A stretch of 64,000 nt of DNA from Caprella mutica (lineage: Eukaryota; Arthropoda; Malacostraca; Amphipoda; Caprellidae): contig CANNZV010001478.1 of the NCBI GenBank assembly GCA_947561585.1, positions 1 through 64,000 on the forward strand. Reading direction: 5' to 3'. Below, piece after piece: positions 21,150 through 30,633 of this stretch (the first letter of the stretch is position 1; every line of letters begins with the position of its first letter). The notes under the pieces were generated by a model that had not been told where the DNA came from, searched no databases, and worked only from the letters and a program-made list of their open reading frames with translations. The position numbers and the translations under genes were made by a program.

Positions 21150-22196
21150 ATGGCGTCAACTAGTGCATGTACAGAATTTAATGTACAAGAGGAAACTGTA
21201 CTTGAATTCATTGAACGTTTCAAGGTACAATGCTCGGCTCAACTTGAGAAAGCAGGAGATGATGGTGTGAAAAAGGCCGGAGTGTTGGTTAAGGCTCTTC
21301 CAGTGAAAATTATTACAGATCTACAACGAAGGATAAAACCAACATTATTATCTGAAGCCACATATGACACTCTAGTAGAGAAGCTTACTTCTCAGTATGA
21401 AGTCAAGAAATCTGTCGTGGGTGCTGCTGTCACTTTTTTGAATAGGAAACAGTTAGACGGAGAAGCGACAGAGCATTATGCTAAAGTATTGAATGACTTG
21501 GCCTCATCATGCAAGTATAAGGAGTGTTGCAGAGACAGAATGATCAGAGATGTATTTGTTTCTGGTATTTCATCTAAGGCTGTAATGAGTACAATTCTTC
21601 AAGACTGTGAAGATAAAAGTTTTGATGATTGCGTGTTAAAGGCCAAACTACTTGAACAAGTAACTGCAGATGCGCAAGACATCAAGTTAAATCCTAATGC
21701 GCACATTACCAAGTTTAGCGCGTTCAAGATAGACTCAGACGGCAATCAACATGAACGCGTAAATAGTGATTACGTGTGCATCAGATGTAATGCTAAAGGC
21801 AAGCATTTAGCTAGTAAATGCTATGCTCTGAAGCTTAAGTGCAACGAATGTTCTAGGACAGGACATATTGCAAAAGCTTGCAGAAATCGTTCATCAACAG
21901 CACACCGCAGAACAAATGCAGTGTACACGCAGGGCGATAACGTACACATTGGATCAGAGGCTGGGCGGGTAGAAAACGTACACCTTTCTTCCAGTAGCGC
22001 ATACCAGCGAGGAGGCGGAGCTAATGTGTCTACATGTACGCATCATTGCAGTGGTGAACACGCACACGGAGGGGAGAATGACTGTCGCTTTCACAAGTTA
22101 ACTTCTGGTAATAAATTTAGACAAAATCTTGCTACTAATTATGATCTAGTTAATATTAAAGGAGATGATTATTTCAGTGATTCTTTTTTAGGGTAA
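21150..22196 (+). CDS. gag: Gag polyprotein (348 aa)
   Basis: Structural protein that would assemble the retrotransposon particle and bind its RNA. I chose the ATG at 21150 because it is the first in-frame ATG after the 5' LTR and primer site; the frame is also open upstream into the LTR. Residues about 1-190 form the capsid-like part (helical, with a Leu-Thr-Ser-Gln-Tyr stretch). Two CCHC zinc knuckles follow at residues 210-224 and 231-244: the second is the standard C-x2-C-x4-H-x4-C, the first has one extra residue (C-x2-C-x5-H-x4-C). A His/Ser-rich C-terminal tail of about 100 residues follows. The stop TAA at 22194 comes one codon after a slippery heptamer, and pol continues in the -1 frame. 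No homologue was searched; the identification rests on position and the zinc knuckles. Confidence 0.92.
   Translation: MASTSACTEFNVQEETVLEFIERFKVQCSAQLEKAGDDGVKKAGVLVKALPVKIITDLQRRIKPTLLSEATYDTLVEKLTSQYEVKKSVVGAAVTFLNRKQLDGEATEHYAKVLNDLASSCKYKECCRDRMIRDVFVSGISSKAVMSTILQDCEDKSFDDCVLKAKLLEQVTADAQDIKLNPNAHITKFSAFKIDSDGNQHERVNSDYVCIRCNAKGKHLASKCYALKLKCNECSRTGHIAKACRNRSSTAHRRTNAVYTQGDNVHIGSEAGRVENVHLSSSSAYQRGGGANVSTCTHHCSGEHAHGGENDCRFHKLTSGNKFRQNLATNYDLVNIKGDDYFSDSFLG
22184..22190 (+). promoter_or_regulatory. -1 ribosomal frameshift heptamer between gag and pol
   Basis: T TTT TTA, in phase with gag (codons TTT at 22185 and TTA at 22188), is a canonical X-XXY-YYZ slippery site. It is one codon (GGG) before the gag stop TAA at 22194. 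After a -1 slip the next codons are AGG GTA AAT AGA and stay open into pol. A weak 5-bp hairpin (AATAG 22201-22205 with CTATT 22212-22216) follows; I see no strong stem or pseudoknot by eye. Confidence 0.8.
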
Positions 22197-25100
22197 ATAG
22201 AATAGTGTTTCCTATTGATTATAAGCCCACAATTATTCAGTGCAAATTAAATGAAATATCTGTGAATTTTGAAATAGATAGCGGATCACATGTATCCACA
22301 CTGAAACATTGTGAGGCAGTAAAGTTGGGAGGCACTATTCGCCCTACAAACAAACGCATTGCTAGTTATAGCGGTAACCAAATAAATTTGATAGGTGAAA
22401 TCAAAGTTAATGTCAGTTATGATGGATTGAAAGTAATGCACACTTTCTTAGTTGTTAATTCAAATAATGTTAATTTATTTGGAAGGGATTTGTGTAATAA
22501 ATTTGGAATGCAGATAACTATTTCTACAAATGATGTTCATAATGTTACATATGATGTTCTCGATAATTTTAAGGACTACCTATCTGATGATTTCAAATCT
22601 TCGGTAAAACAGACAGTCAGTCTAAGAGTTGAGCCGGAGGCAAGACCGATATTTGCTAAGGCTAGATCTGTTCCTGTAAGACTCAAGAAATTAGTAAAAA
22701 CTGAAGTGGAGAGATTAATTGAAAATGGCATAGTTACTAAGGTATATGAAAGCGAGTGGGCTTCACCCACTGTTAATGTGCTCAAGAAAGACGGATCAAT
22801 TAGAATGTGTGGAGATTTTTCTTCTACGATAAATAAATTCTTGGATCCAGTTAATACTACGTTGCCATCAATTGAAGAAGTAATTGTAAATGTCGGTGCT
22901 GCCTCTATATTTTCGAAAATTGATCTAGCTAATGCGTTTTTGCAATTACCATTGGATGAAGAGTCTAAAAAATTCACGACAGTAAATACTTCAGAGGGTC
23001 TTCTTAGATATAATTTCCTACCTTTTGGTCTTAGATGTAGCCCAGGGATATTTCAGGCTTTTATGAGCAAACTGTTAAATTCTATAAATGGAGTAATAGT
23101 ATATCAAGATGATTTATTGATTATGTCTGTTAATGAAAAAGAACACAGGGAAACCCTGTCCAAGGTGCTAGAAACTCTAAAAGATGCTGGTATTAAAGTA
23201 AACACTAAGAAATGTCAATTTTTCACGTCAGAGGTTCAGTATCTTGGGCATGTTTTTAGCTGTGAAGGGGTACATCCTAATCCAGAGAAAGTACGGGCTA
23301 TTCTAGATGCCCCAGCTCCGACCAATTTGAAACAACTACAAGCATTTCTTGGATTAGCAAACTTCTATTCTCGATTCATACCTAACTACTCTGACGTACT
23401 TTCTCCTCTCTACAGATTGTTAAGCAAAGACGTAAGATTTCACTGGGAAGACGAGCATCAAAAAAGATTCGATAGGATTAAAAAACTTTTCACGACAAGT
23501 AAAGTATTGAAACCTTACAACATTAATTTTGAAACATTACTGGAAACAGATAGTTCAGGATATGGTATTGCTGCGGTTATAATGCAGAGAAAAAATGTTG
23601 ATTCTTGTTGGCTCCCAGTGCAATTTGCGTCTCGATCATTAAATACTGCTGAGAGAAATTATTCAAATATTGAACGAGAGGCTTTGAGTGTTGTTTTTGG
23701 TGTAGAAAGATTCAAGAAATTTCTACTAGGCTCTAAATTCACTATTCAAAATGATCAACAGCCGCTACGTAAATTATTTGCTCATGATTCTGTAGTACCC
23801 TCTACTTGTTCAGCCAGATTACAACGTTGGCGTCTAAAGCTGTCTCATTTCAATTACATATTTGAATACTCTAAGGGTGAACTTAATGTAAATAGTGACT
23901 GCTTGAGCAGGTTACCGCTACCTGAAACAACAACGGAAAATGAGCCTTATGAATTAATTTTTGCAGTTAGTTCATTGAATAATATGTCCATCACTTGCGA
24001 TGATATTAAGAATGAGACTTCTTTAGATAAAGACCTGGTAGAACTTAAAGAATATATTAAATATGGATGGCCTGTAAATAATTCTAATTCAAATTTATCT
24101 AAGTATAAGAATATTATTAGTCAATTGTCAATTATGAGGGGATGTATATTGTATAATAATAGAGTTCTCATTCCACAGTCCATGCGCAAAGATGTTTTGA
24201 GTCAGTTTCATGAGGGGCACCCTGGTGTGTGTGCTATGAAATCGGTTGCGAGATCTCTAATATGGTACCCAGGCATTGACAATGATATCACACAGTTAGT
24301 TGGATCATGTTCCATTTGTCAAGTTAACAGGACGAAACCTCCACAAAATAGGAATGTTGAATGGCCTACTCCTACTCGGGTATGGTCACGTGTTCACATT
24401 GACCATTTCTTTTACGATAACAAAATTTGCCTCATTGCTGTAGATGCTCTGTCACGTTACATAGAATGTGAAATGGTTCGTAACACTAGCGTGGAAGAAG
24501 CGATCGATGCATTGCGAGTTATCTTTAGTCATAATGGGCTGTGTGATGTCATCGTTTCAGACAATGCCAGTTGTTTTACCGCTCATCAATTTTCAGAATT
24601 TCTTAAAACAAATGGTATAAAGCACATCACACCTCCTCCATATTCTCCTTCGTCTAACGGTCAAGCCGAAAGAGCAGTGAGAGTTATCAAGGATCTCCTA
24701 AAGAAAACTGACTCAAAGGAATCTTTCAAATCTCGTCTAGCTAAGTCATTATTTTATTATAGAGCTATTCCTCATTCTATATCTCAAATTGCCCCATCTA
24801 TTTCTTTAAATAGCAGAAAATTTGTAACTATGAGAGACAGAGTAAATCCTAGATTTTGCTATCATGATAAACAAACTGTAAAAACGTTGCCTGTATTTGA
24901 TATAGGAGATACTGTGTTGGCTCTAAATTTGAGGGAAGGGCCAAAATGGTTGATCGGCACAGTGATGCAGAAAGAAGGTACTAATGTATATAGTATTTTG
25001 ATCCACAAACTGAACACAACGTGGAGAAGACATAGTAATCAGTTGCTATCAGCTTCATCATCGATTGAAAATGTTGAAAAATCTAGAATTCCAGATTCCT

Positions 25101-25282
25101 CAACTGATAATATACTTGAAAACACTGCTGCCTCTCAGACTAATTTTCGCATTCCGCCAAATTATGTAATACCTAATACTCATGTAGAAGATGCCTGTTT
25201 GGCAGAAAATGATCCTCAATATCAGTTGTTGAGACGGTCTAGCAGACCTAGCAAGCCAGTAGTTCGGTATGGTTTTGATTAA
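22190..25282 (+). CDS. pol: Pol polyprotein: protease, RT, RNase H, integrase
   Basis: Enzymes that process Gag, copy the RNA and insert the DNA, made as a Gag-Pol fusion through the -1 frameshift. The frame opens after a TGA at 22178 and has no ATG near its start; the GTG at 22205 is used here only to number residues. Protease: Asp-Ser-Gly at 25-27 and Gly-Arg-Asp at 93-95. Reverse transcriptase about 165-345: Asp240 in Lys-Ile-Asp-Leu, Leu-Pro-Phe-Gly-Leu at 272-276, and active site Tyr-Gln-Asp-Asp at 300-303. RNase H: Asp449, Glu492, Asp517 and Asp565. Integrase: zinc finger His669, His672, Cys702 and Cys705; catalytic Asp733, Asp786 and Glu822 with exactly 35 residues between the last two. 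A GPY/F-like module at about 913-946 ends in Arg-Arg-His-Ser-Asn-Gln-Leu. All catalytic residues appear intact. No chromodomain or env follows. Confidence 0.95.
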   Translation, partial: RVNRIVFPIDYKPTIIQCKLNEISVNFEIDSGSHVSTLKHCEAVKLGGTIRPTNKRIASYSGNQINLIGEIKVNVSYDGLKVMHTFLVVNSNNVNLFGRDLCNKFGMQITISTNDVHNVTYDVLDNFKDYLSDDFKSSVKQTVSLRVEPEARPIFAKARSVPVRLKKLVKTEVERLIENGIVTKVYESEWASPTVNVLKKDGSIRMCGDFSSTINKFLDPVNTTLPSIEEVIVNVGAASIFSKIDLANAFLQLPLDEESKKFTTVNTSEGLLRYNFLPFGLRCSPGIFQAFMSKLLNSINGVIVYQDDLLIMSVNEKEHRETLSKVLETLKDAGIKVNTKKCQFFTSEVQYLGHVFSCEGVHPNPEKVRAILDAPAPTNLKQLQAFLGLANFYSRFIPNYSDVLSPLYRLLSKDVRFHWEDEHQKRFDRIKKLFTTSKVLKPYNINFETLLETDSSGYGIAAVIMQRKNVDSCWLPVQFASRSLNTAERNYSNIEREALSVVFGVERFKKFLLGSKFTIQNDQQPLRKLFAHDSVVPSTCSARLQRWRLKLSHFNYIFEYSKGELNVNSDCLSRLPLPETTTENEPYELIFAVSSLNNMSITCDDIKNETSLDKDLVELKEYIKYGWPVNNSNSNLSKYKNIISQLSIMRGCILYNNRVLIPQSMRKDVLSQFHEGHPGVCAMKSVARSLIWYPGIDNDITQLVGSCSICQVNRTKPPQNRNVEWPTPTRVWSRVHIDHFFYDNKICLIAVDALSRYIECEMVRNTSVEEAIDALRVIFSHNGLCDVIVSDNASCFTAHQFSEFLKTNGIKHITPPPYSPSSNGQAERAVRVIKDLLKKTDSKESFKSRLAKSLFYYRAIPHSISQIAPSISLNSRKFVTMRDRVNPRFCYHDKQTVKTLPVFDIGDTVLALNLREGPKWLIGTVMQKEGTNVYSILIHKLNTTWRRHSNQLLSASSSIENVEKSRIPDSSTDNILENTAASQTNFRIPPNYVIPNTHVEDACLAENDPQYQLLRRSSRPSKPVVRYGFD

Positions 25283-25321
25283 GTATTATGTCTGGTTTTA
25301 TTATTATATGTATATTCATTT

Positions 25322-25336
25322 AAAATGGAGGGGAAA
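25322..25336 (+). other. Polypurine tract
   Basis: AAAATGGAGGGGAAA lies directly before the 3' LTR. It is the expected primer for plus-strand DNA synthesis in LTR elements, with a single T interruption. Confidence 0.85.
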
Positions 25337-25531
25337 TGTTATATTCCTATTTATGCTTATTCTTTATTGTACTCTGTATTGTTGTTTAGTTACTGTATCT
25401 TTATTATGTGTATGTAACTATGAATGTTGTGTGCACATGCTCCTTCAGAGCGCACGAGTTTAGTTTGTATTCAGCTATCATTAAAGGAGGTTGTCAACAC
25501 ACTCTTTCTTTGCATTCCACTAAATACAACA
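25337..25531 (+). repeat. 3' LTR
   Basis: 195 bp, read as identical to the 5' LTR at 20907-21101. Its ATTAAA lies at 25480-25485. It is followed by the CAGAC target duplication and by the resumed 36-bp array. Confidence 0.95.
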
Positions 25532-25852
25532 CAGACTGACTGTGTAGGTCTCTTATCCATGGGTAAACAGACTGACTGTGTAGGTCTCTTATCCATGGGT
25601 AAACAGACTGACTGTGTAGGTCTCTTATCCATGGGTAAACAGACTGACTGTGTAGGTCTCTTATCCATGGGTAAACAGACTGACTGTGTAGGTCTCTTAT
25701 CCATGGGTAAACAGACTGACTGTGTAGGTCTCTTATCCATGGGTAAACAGACTGACTGTGTAGGTCTCTTATCCATGGGTAAGCAGACTGACTGTGTAGT
25801 TCTCTTATCCATGGGTAAGCAGACTGACTGTGTAGGTCTCTTATCCATGGGT
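25532..25852. repeat. 36-bp minisatellite, right part, about 9 copies
   Basis: Continuation of the array at 18612-20906 after the retrotransposon. Units are of the TAAACAGAC type, the same subtype that precedes the insertion, which confirms that one array was split. It ends at ATCCATGGGTGCCTGGG. Confidence 0.95.
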
Positions 25853-26600
25853 GCCTGGGTCGCCAAGGCACTGAGTTGACTCGGTTACCTGTGGTAGCTG
25901 AGTAGTCGACCTGTAGTGTTGTAATTACGTCATTTTGCGTCACTGGTTTCATCTAAGGATATAGTTAGACGTGTACCACTTTGTATTTATTTAGCTCCCT
26001 GTATAATGAGCAAGCTAATTAATTTCTAAATTAGCTAAACAACAACAGGAATCTATGCACATTTAATCAATGCTTTCAATAGATGCATAATTAATTTGTT
26101 AGTATTTATTGGTTGTACTTAGTTACTCATATCACTTAATCATGAAATTAGAATTTATATTAATCTATTCTGATATTTATTGTGTATTATAAAAATATAT
26201 TTTTAGAAATATGACTTAATTTACAAGTAGAATTTAAAATGATTTAATACCAATAATTCAACTTCTTTAATTTAATCTCGTAGGGTTACTTCCAAGTTAA
26301 CGAGAAGTTACATATTTAGCATAATGATATATAAAAACTCATTCAAAACATTGATATTTAAGTGGAAAGCAACAAATATCGTAATTGAAAATCAACAAAT
26401 ATCATAAAACATCAATATTAAATTTAAAAGCATCAAATATCATAATGCAACAAATATTAAATTTAAAAACAACAAATATCATAAAACAACAAATATTAAA
26501 ATTGATCTAACAAGAGTTCGATGAAATAATTCTGTCTTTTTCCTTCTTCCTATCAATTGAAGATAAAATTTGTAAACTTCCGCCAAGTAACAGGTTGGTA
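25853..26600. other. Non-coding stretch
   Basis: No gene seen. A degenerate AT-rich repeat of CAACAAATATCATAAAAC and ATTAAATTTAAAA words occupies about 26350-26510. Confidence 0.5.
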
Positions 26601-26855
26601 CTATCAGAGAAAAGAGTCACTGTGATGATATACTATCAGAGAAAAGAGTCACTGTGATGATGTACTATCAGAGAAAAGAGTCACTGTGATGATGTACTAT
26701 CAGAGAAAAGAGTCACTGTGATGATATACTATCAGAGAAAAGAGTCACTGTGATGATGTACTATCAGAGAAAAGAGTCACTGTGATGATGTACTATCAGA
26801 GAAAAGAGTCACTGTGATGATGTACTTTCAGAGAAAAGAGTCACTGTGATGATTT
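26601..26855. repeat. 32-bp minisatellite, 8 copies
   Basis: The unit joins CTATCAGAGAAAAGAGTCAC and TGTGATGATGTA. Changes are limited to GATGATA versus GATGATG and one CTTTCAG. Highly homogeneous. Confidence 0.92.
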
Positions 26856-27403
26856 AACTATAGTGTATTACCCGTCAAAAAAGACGTATTATAGTTCATT
26901 AGTGAAATATAATTAAAATTGAATGTACTTAAGATCGTGTTTATATTATAAATCAGTATATCCATCTAATATATATTGATTTCCTATCAATGAAATGGAA
27001 ATAACTATGAAATTAAAAATATTCACTTATAAAAAAAATCCTATTTATTTTCTTGTTCTGCGGATATGCTGTTACCTGAACTTCTCTGTTATCCGCTTTC
27101 TGTTATTCGGTTGTCCCTAGGATGCATCAATGATATAAATTATTTTGGACATATACTTAAATCCTATCTTAAATGTTCTAGCGTGACATTTTCTTTCAAC
27201 CAACAGACAAATACACACTGTGCATTAGTATGCATGGCGATAGCGTATTTCCCGTAAGGTCTCGCTACCTGTTTTTCAGCTAGTACATTCACTCCTATGT
27301 TGACCTTTCCTGTATTTCCTGCAGAGCGTATCGGAGGAAGTCTAAGTTCCCTTGACTGTATCCCTGATACGCTTATATTATGTATCCAGAAATCAATACA
27401 ACG
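26856..27403. other. Non-coding stretch
   Basis: No gene recognised. The short plus-strand open frame at 27066-27257 begins with a non-ATG codon and has no feature supporting it. Confidence 0.45.
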
Positions 27404-27608
27404 AGGACCGCTTCACACTTGCGATTTTTAGCTCCGAGGGAAAAAAATCTTCTTGAAATATGTTCACACTTGCGTTTTTTTTATCGCCGAAAGAAAAATC
27501 ACATTAAATTTGTCTATCGGCGATATAAAAAAAACGCAAGTGTGAACACGTTTTAAGAACAGCTATTTTCTGCGACGTTTTAAAAAAATGCAGGTGTGAA
27601 GCTGGCCT
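27404..27608. mobile_element. MITE-like foldback element, CACACTTGCG family, copy 1
   Basis: The left end AGGACCGCTTCACACTTGCG and the right end GCAGGTGTGAAGCTGGCCT form imperfect terminal inverted repeats. A second internal palindrome is stronger: CACACTTGCGTTTTTTTTAT and ATCGCCGA are matched by TCGGCGATATAAAAAAAACG and CAAGTGTG. About 205 bp and no coding capacity. The related copy is at 43425-43599. Confidence 0.75.
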
Positions 27609-27893
27609 AGCAACCTAGATATCACCGAAGCAGATTTTTTTTTACACATTATTAATTAAAACTTATCTCTAAATTGATAGTCTAATTTGATTGTACGATT
27701 CGTAAACTATTGAAATATTAACTTACAATTCAAATTTATTAATCATTTTGTAAGAGAAAACTCAGTGTAATGTGGTAACATATTATTTTCACGATTATAG
27801 CCAAAGGAAACAGGAAGTCTGGCATTTAATTGTTTCTGGATAACACTTTGTCTACTTGATAGGTCTGAGACTCTGACGTCAAAATGACACAAA

Positions 27894-28746
27894 CTCAGGT
27901 AGCAATGATTCTCAGGCCAATGTTGTCCCAATATTGCCAATGTTGTCCCAATATTGCTAATGTTGTCCCAATATTGCCAATGTTGTCCCAATATTGCCAA
28001 TGTTGTCCCAATATTGCCAATGTTGTCCCAATATTGCCAATGATGTCTCAATATTGCGAATGTTGTCCCAATATTGCCAATATGATGTCTCAATATTGCC
28101 AATGTTGTCTCAATATTGCCAATGATGTCTCAATATTGGCAATGTTGTCCCAATATTGGCAATGTTGTCCCAATATTGCCAATGTTGTCCCAATATTGCC
28201 AATGTTGTCCCAATATTGCCAATGTTGTCCCAATATTGCCAATGTTGTCCCAATATTGACAATGTTGTCCCAATATTGCCAATGATGTCTCAATATTGCC
28301 AATGTTGTCCCAACATTGCCAATATGATGTCTCAATATTGCCAATGTTGTCTCAATATTGCCAATGATGTCTCAATATTACGAATGTTGTCCCAATATTG
28401 CCAATATGATGTCTCAATATTGCCAATGTTGTCCCAATATTGCCAATGTTGTCCCAATATTGCCAATGTTGTCCCAATATTGCCAATGTTGTCCCAATAT
28501 TGACAATGTTGTCCCAATATTGCCAATGATGTCTCAATATTGCCAATGTTGTCCCAATATTGCCAATGTTGTCCCAATATTGACAATGTTGTCCCAATAT
28601 TGACAATGTTGTCCCAATATTGCCAATGTTGTCCCAATATTGCCAATGTTGTCCCAATATTGACAATGTTGTCCCAATATTGCCAATGTTGTCCCAATAT
28701 TGCCAATGTTGTCCCAATATTGGTCCAAGAAACATCGCTACCTGAG
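27894..28746. mobile_element. Inverted-repeat-bounded minisatellite
   Basis: A 20-bp tandem array is enclosed by 25-bp imperfect inverted repeats. The left (27894-27918) begins CTCAGGTAGCAATGATTCTC; the right (28722-28746) ends AAGAAACATCGCTACCTGAG, with about five mismatches. The layout is that of a foldback element whose centre has expanded into a minisatellite. A 71-bp relative with similar ends and hardly any array is at 37339-37409. Confidence 0.7.
27917..28722. repeat. 20-bp minisatellite, about 40 copies
   Basis: The unit is TGTTGTCCCAATATTGCCAA. Variants are GATGTCTCAATATTG, TTGACAA, TTGGCAA and a 23-bp form (CCAATATGATGTCTCAA). The 23-bp form recurs in similar contexts at about 28078, 28321 and 28405, showing block duplication. 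Overlapping open frames on both strands are artefacts. Confidence 0.93.
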
Positions 28747-29504
28747 AATGGTACAGTCATTATGTTGAACTAATGTTTTAAATAACGTTATTTTAAGTAA
28801 AAAGAATTGATTTTATTTTTTCTAGCATTGTAAATATTATTAAAAAAGGTCAGTGAAATTACTGAGAAATTTTACAGTGTATAAATGAAAATCTAAAATT
28901 GTATATATTGGTTTGAGAATAATATTGATAACCAATTTCTAAAATGATATTATGATTTTGTTCAATTTATTTTTTTGCGAATCGAGACCGCGACGTGCAC
29001 GTGAAGAAATTTCCAGCCTATATTCGTAACAGTATCCGTGGAAAAAATAATTATTTTGTTAATCTGTGTATTATATATCTAAATTATATGTACCTGTATC
29101 ATGATTGCTAAAATACATTGTATGTATAATATTTAAAACTGTACGGAAATCCGTAACTTACCATATATATTTTACTTAATTTCATGTAGTTATTTATTTA
29201 ATTAATGCAATCATTAAACTAACGAATCTAAATAAGTAAATTAATAACTTTGTTTTTCTCCATTAAAAAGCACAAACAAAAATTAGTTTCATGTCTCCAA
29301 TACCGTATGCTATTTCCTGGCTGTATTAAGTCACGTATAGGCTCATTGTGACATTCATTCCATTGACATTCAGCCGTAATGTCAGAGAATAATCTCATTA
29401 GCAGCCAAATGTCAGCCATTGACTGAAATTTGGCAGAGCAAAAAAAAAACGATAGAAGAATCCGTGAAGAAATAAAGTGAAAGAAAATCGTGAATGGAAA
29501 ATAA
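28747..29504. other. AT-rich non-coding stretch
   Basis: No gene or repeat seen that I can support. Confidence 0.45.
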
Positions 29505-29677
29505 ATATAGTCTGTTATTGTTCATTACTGCAAATATTTAGTATTTCATCGTAAAATATCATAATTTCAAACACTGTCGTCAAAAATGTCCGACGAAAGA
29601 CGGTAGATTAATAGATGTTCAAGCTTTATTATAAATTACGATTGGACTTTCGTTGATTAATCTATGATTGTAAAAAA
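29505..29677. repeat. Dispersed AT-rich foldback repeat (TCGTCGG family)
   Basis: Contains TAGTCTGTTATTGTTCATTA, GTAAAATATCATAATTTCAA and CGTCAAAAATGTCCGACGAA, the ordered blocks also seen at 1660-1935 and 37800-38005. It abuts the 18-bp array. Confidence 0.5.
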
Positions 29678-30633
29678 ATTAAGTATTGGTCCTAAATTAA
29701 GTATTGGTCCTAAATTAAGTATTGGTCCTAAATTAAGTATTGGTCCTAAATTAAGGATTGGTCCTAAATTAAGTATTGGTCCTAAATTAAGTATTGGTCC
29801 TAAATTAAGTATTGGTCCTAAATTAAGTATTGGTCCTAAATGAAGTATTGGTCCTAAATTAAGGATTGGTCCTAAATTAAGTATTGGTCCTAAATTAAGT
29901 ATTGGTCCTAAATTAAGTATTGGTCCTAAATGAAGTATTGGTCCTAAATTAAGGATTGGTCCTAAAATAAGTATTAGTCCTAAATTAAGTATTGGTCCTA
30001 AATTAATTAAGTATTGGTCCTAAATTAATTAAGTATTGGTCCTAAATTAAGTATTAGTCCTAAATTAAGTATTGGTCCTAAATTAATTAAGTATTGGTCC
30101 TAAATTAAGTATTGGTCCTAAATTAAGTATTGGTCCTAAATTAATTAAGTATTGGTCCTAAATTAAGTATTGGTCCTAAATTAATTAAGTATTGGTCCTA
30201 AATTAAGTATTGGTCCTAAATTAAGTATTGGTCCTAAATTAATTAAGTATTGGTCCTAAATTAAGTATTGGTCCTAAATTAAGTATTGGTCCTAAATTAA
30301 TTAAGTATTGGTCCTAAATTAAGTATTGGTCCTAAATTAAGTATTGGTCCTAAATTAATTAAGTATTGGTCCTAAATTAAGTATTGGTCCTAAATTAATT
30401 AAGTATTGGTCCTAAATTAAGTATTGGTCCTAAATTAAGTATTGGTCCTAAATTAAGTATTAGTCCTAAATTAAGTATTAGTCCTAAATTAAGTATTAGT
30501 CCTAAATTAAGTATTGTTTTTAAATTAAGTGTGGCTCTTAAATTGAGTGTGGTTCCTATATTAAGTGTAATTCCTATATTAAGTGTAATTCCTATATTAA
30601 GTGTAATTCCTATATTAAGTGTAATTCCTACTT
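29678..30633. repeat. 18-bp minisatellite with 22-bp variants
   Basis: The unit is AAATTAAGTATTGGTCCT; an inserted AATT gives a 22-bp form. In the left third a TGAAG then AAGGATTGG pair repeats 90 bp apart (29841 and 29931). In the middle, 22- and 18-bp units alternate in 22+18 and 22+18+18 patterns. The right end decays into AAGTGTAATTCCTATATT units. Confidence 0.9.

Larger units (their letters stand above)
20907..25531 (+). mobile_element. Complete Ty3/Gypsy LTR retrotransposon, Mag-like lineage
   Basis: A 4,625-bp element with two 195-bp LTRs, a primer-binding-site candidate, gag, pol and a polypurine tract. It interrupts the 36-bp minisatellite. The five bases CAGAC before the 5' LTR (20902-20906) are repeated after the 3' LTR (25532-25536), a target duplication of the size usual for Ty3/Gypsy. 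The LTRs read as identical base for base and both reading frames are uninterrupted, so the copy is young and may still be able to move. Only about 40 bp lie between the pol stop and the polypurine tract, so there is no env. The Mag assignment rests on domain order, the C-terminal RRH-x-x-QL motif of pol and the lack of env and chromodomain; it is an inference from memory of the family. Confidence 0.95.

Noticed and set aside
22205..22207. GTG as a start codon for pol
   Set aside because: A eukaryotic element would not normally start there; the frame is open upstream to the slippery heptamer, so translation as a Gag-Pol frameshift product is the better explanation.
22576..22977. 133-codon minus-strand frame inside pol
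   Set aside because: Antisense to the reverse transcriptase coding region, no features of its own.
26601..26855. Possible CRISPR-like arrays (regular repeats of 20-40 bp)
   Set aside because: The repeats are head-to-tail with no unique spacers, there are no cas genes, and the DNA is eukaryotic.
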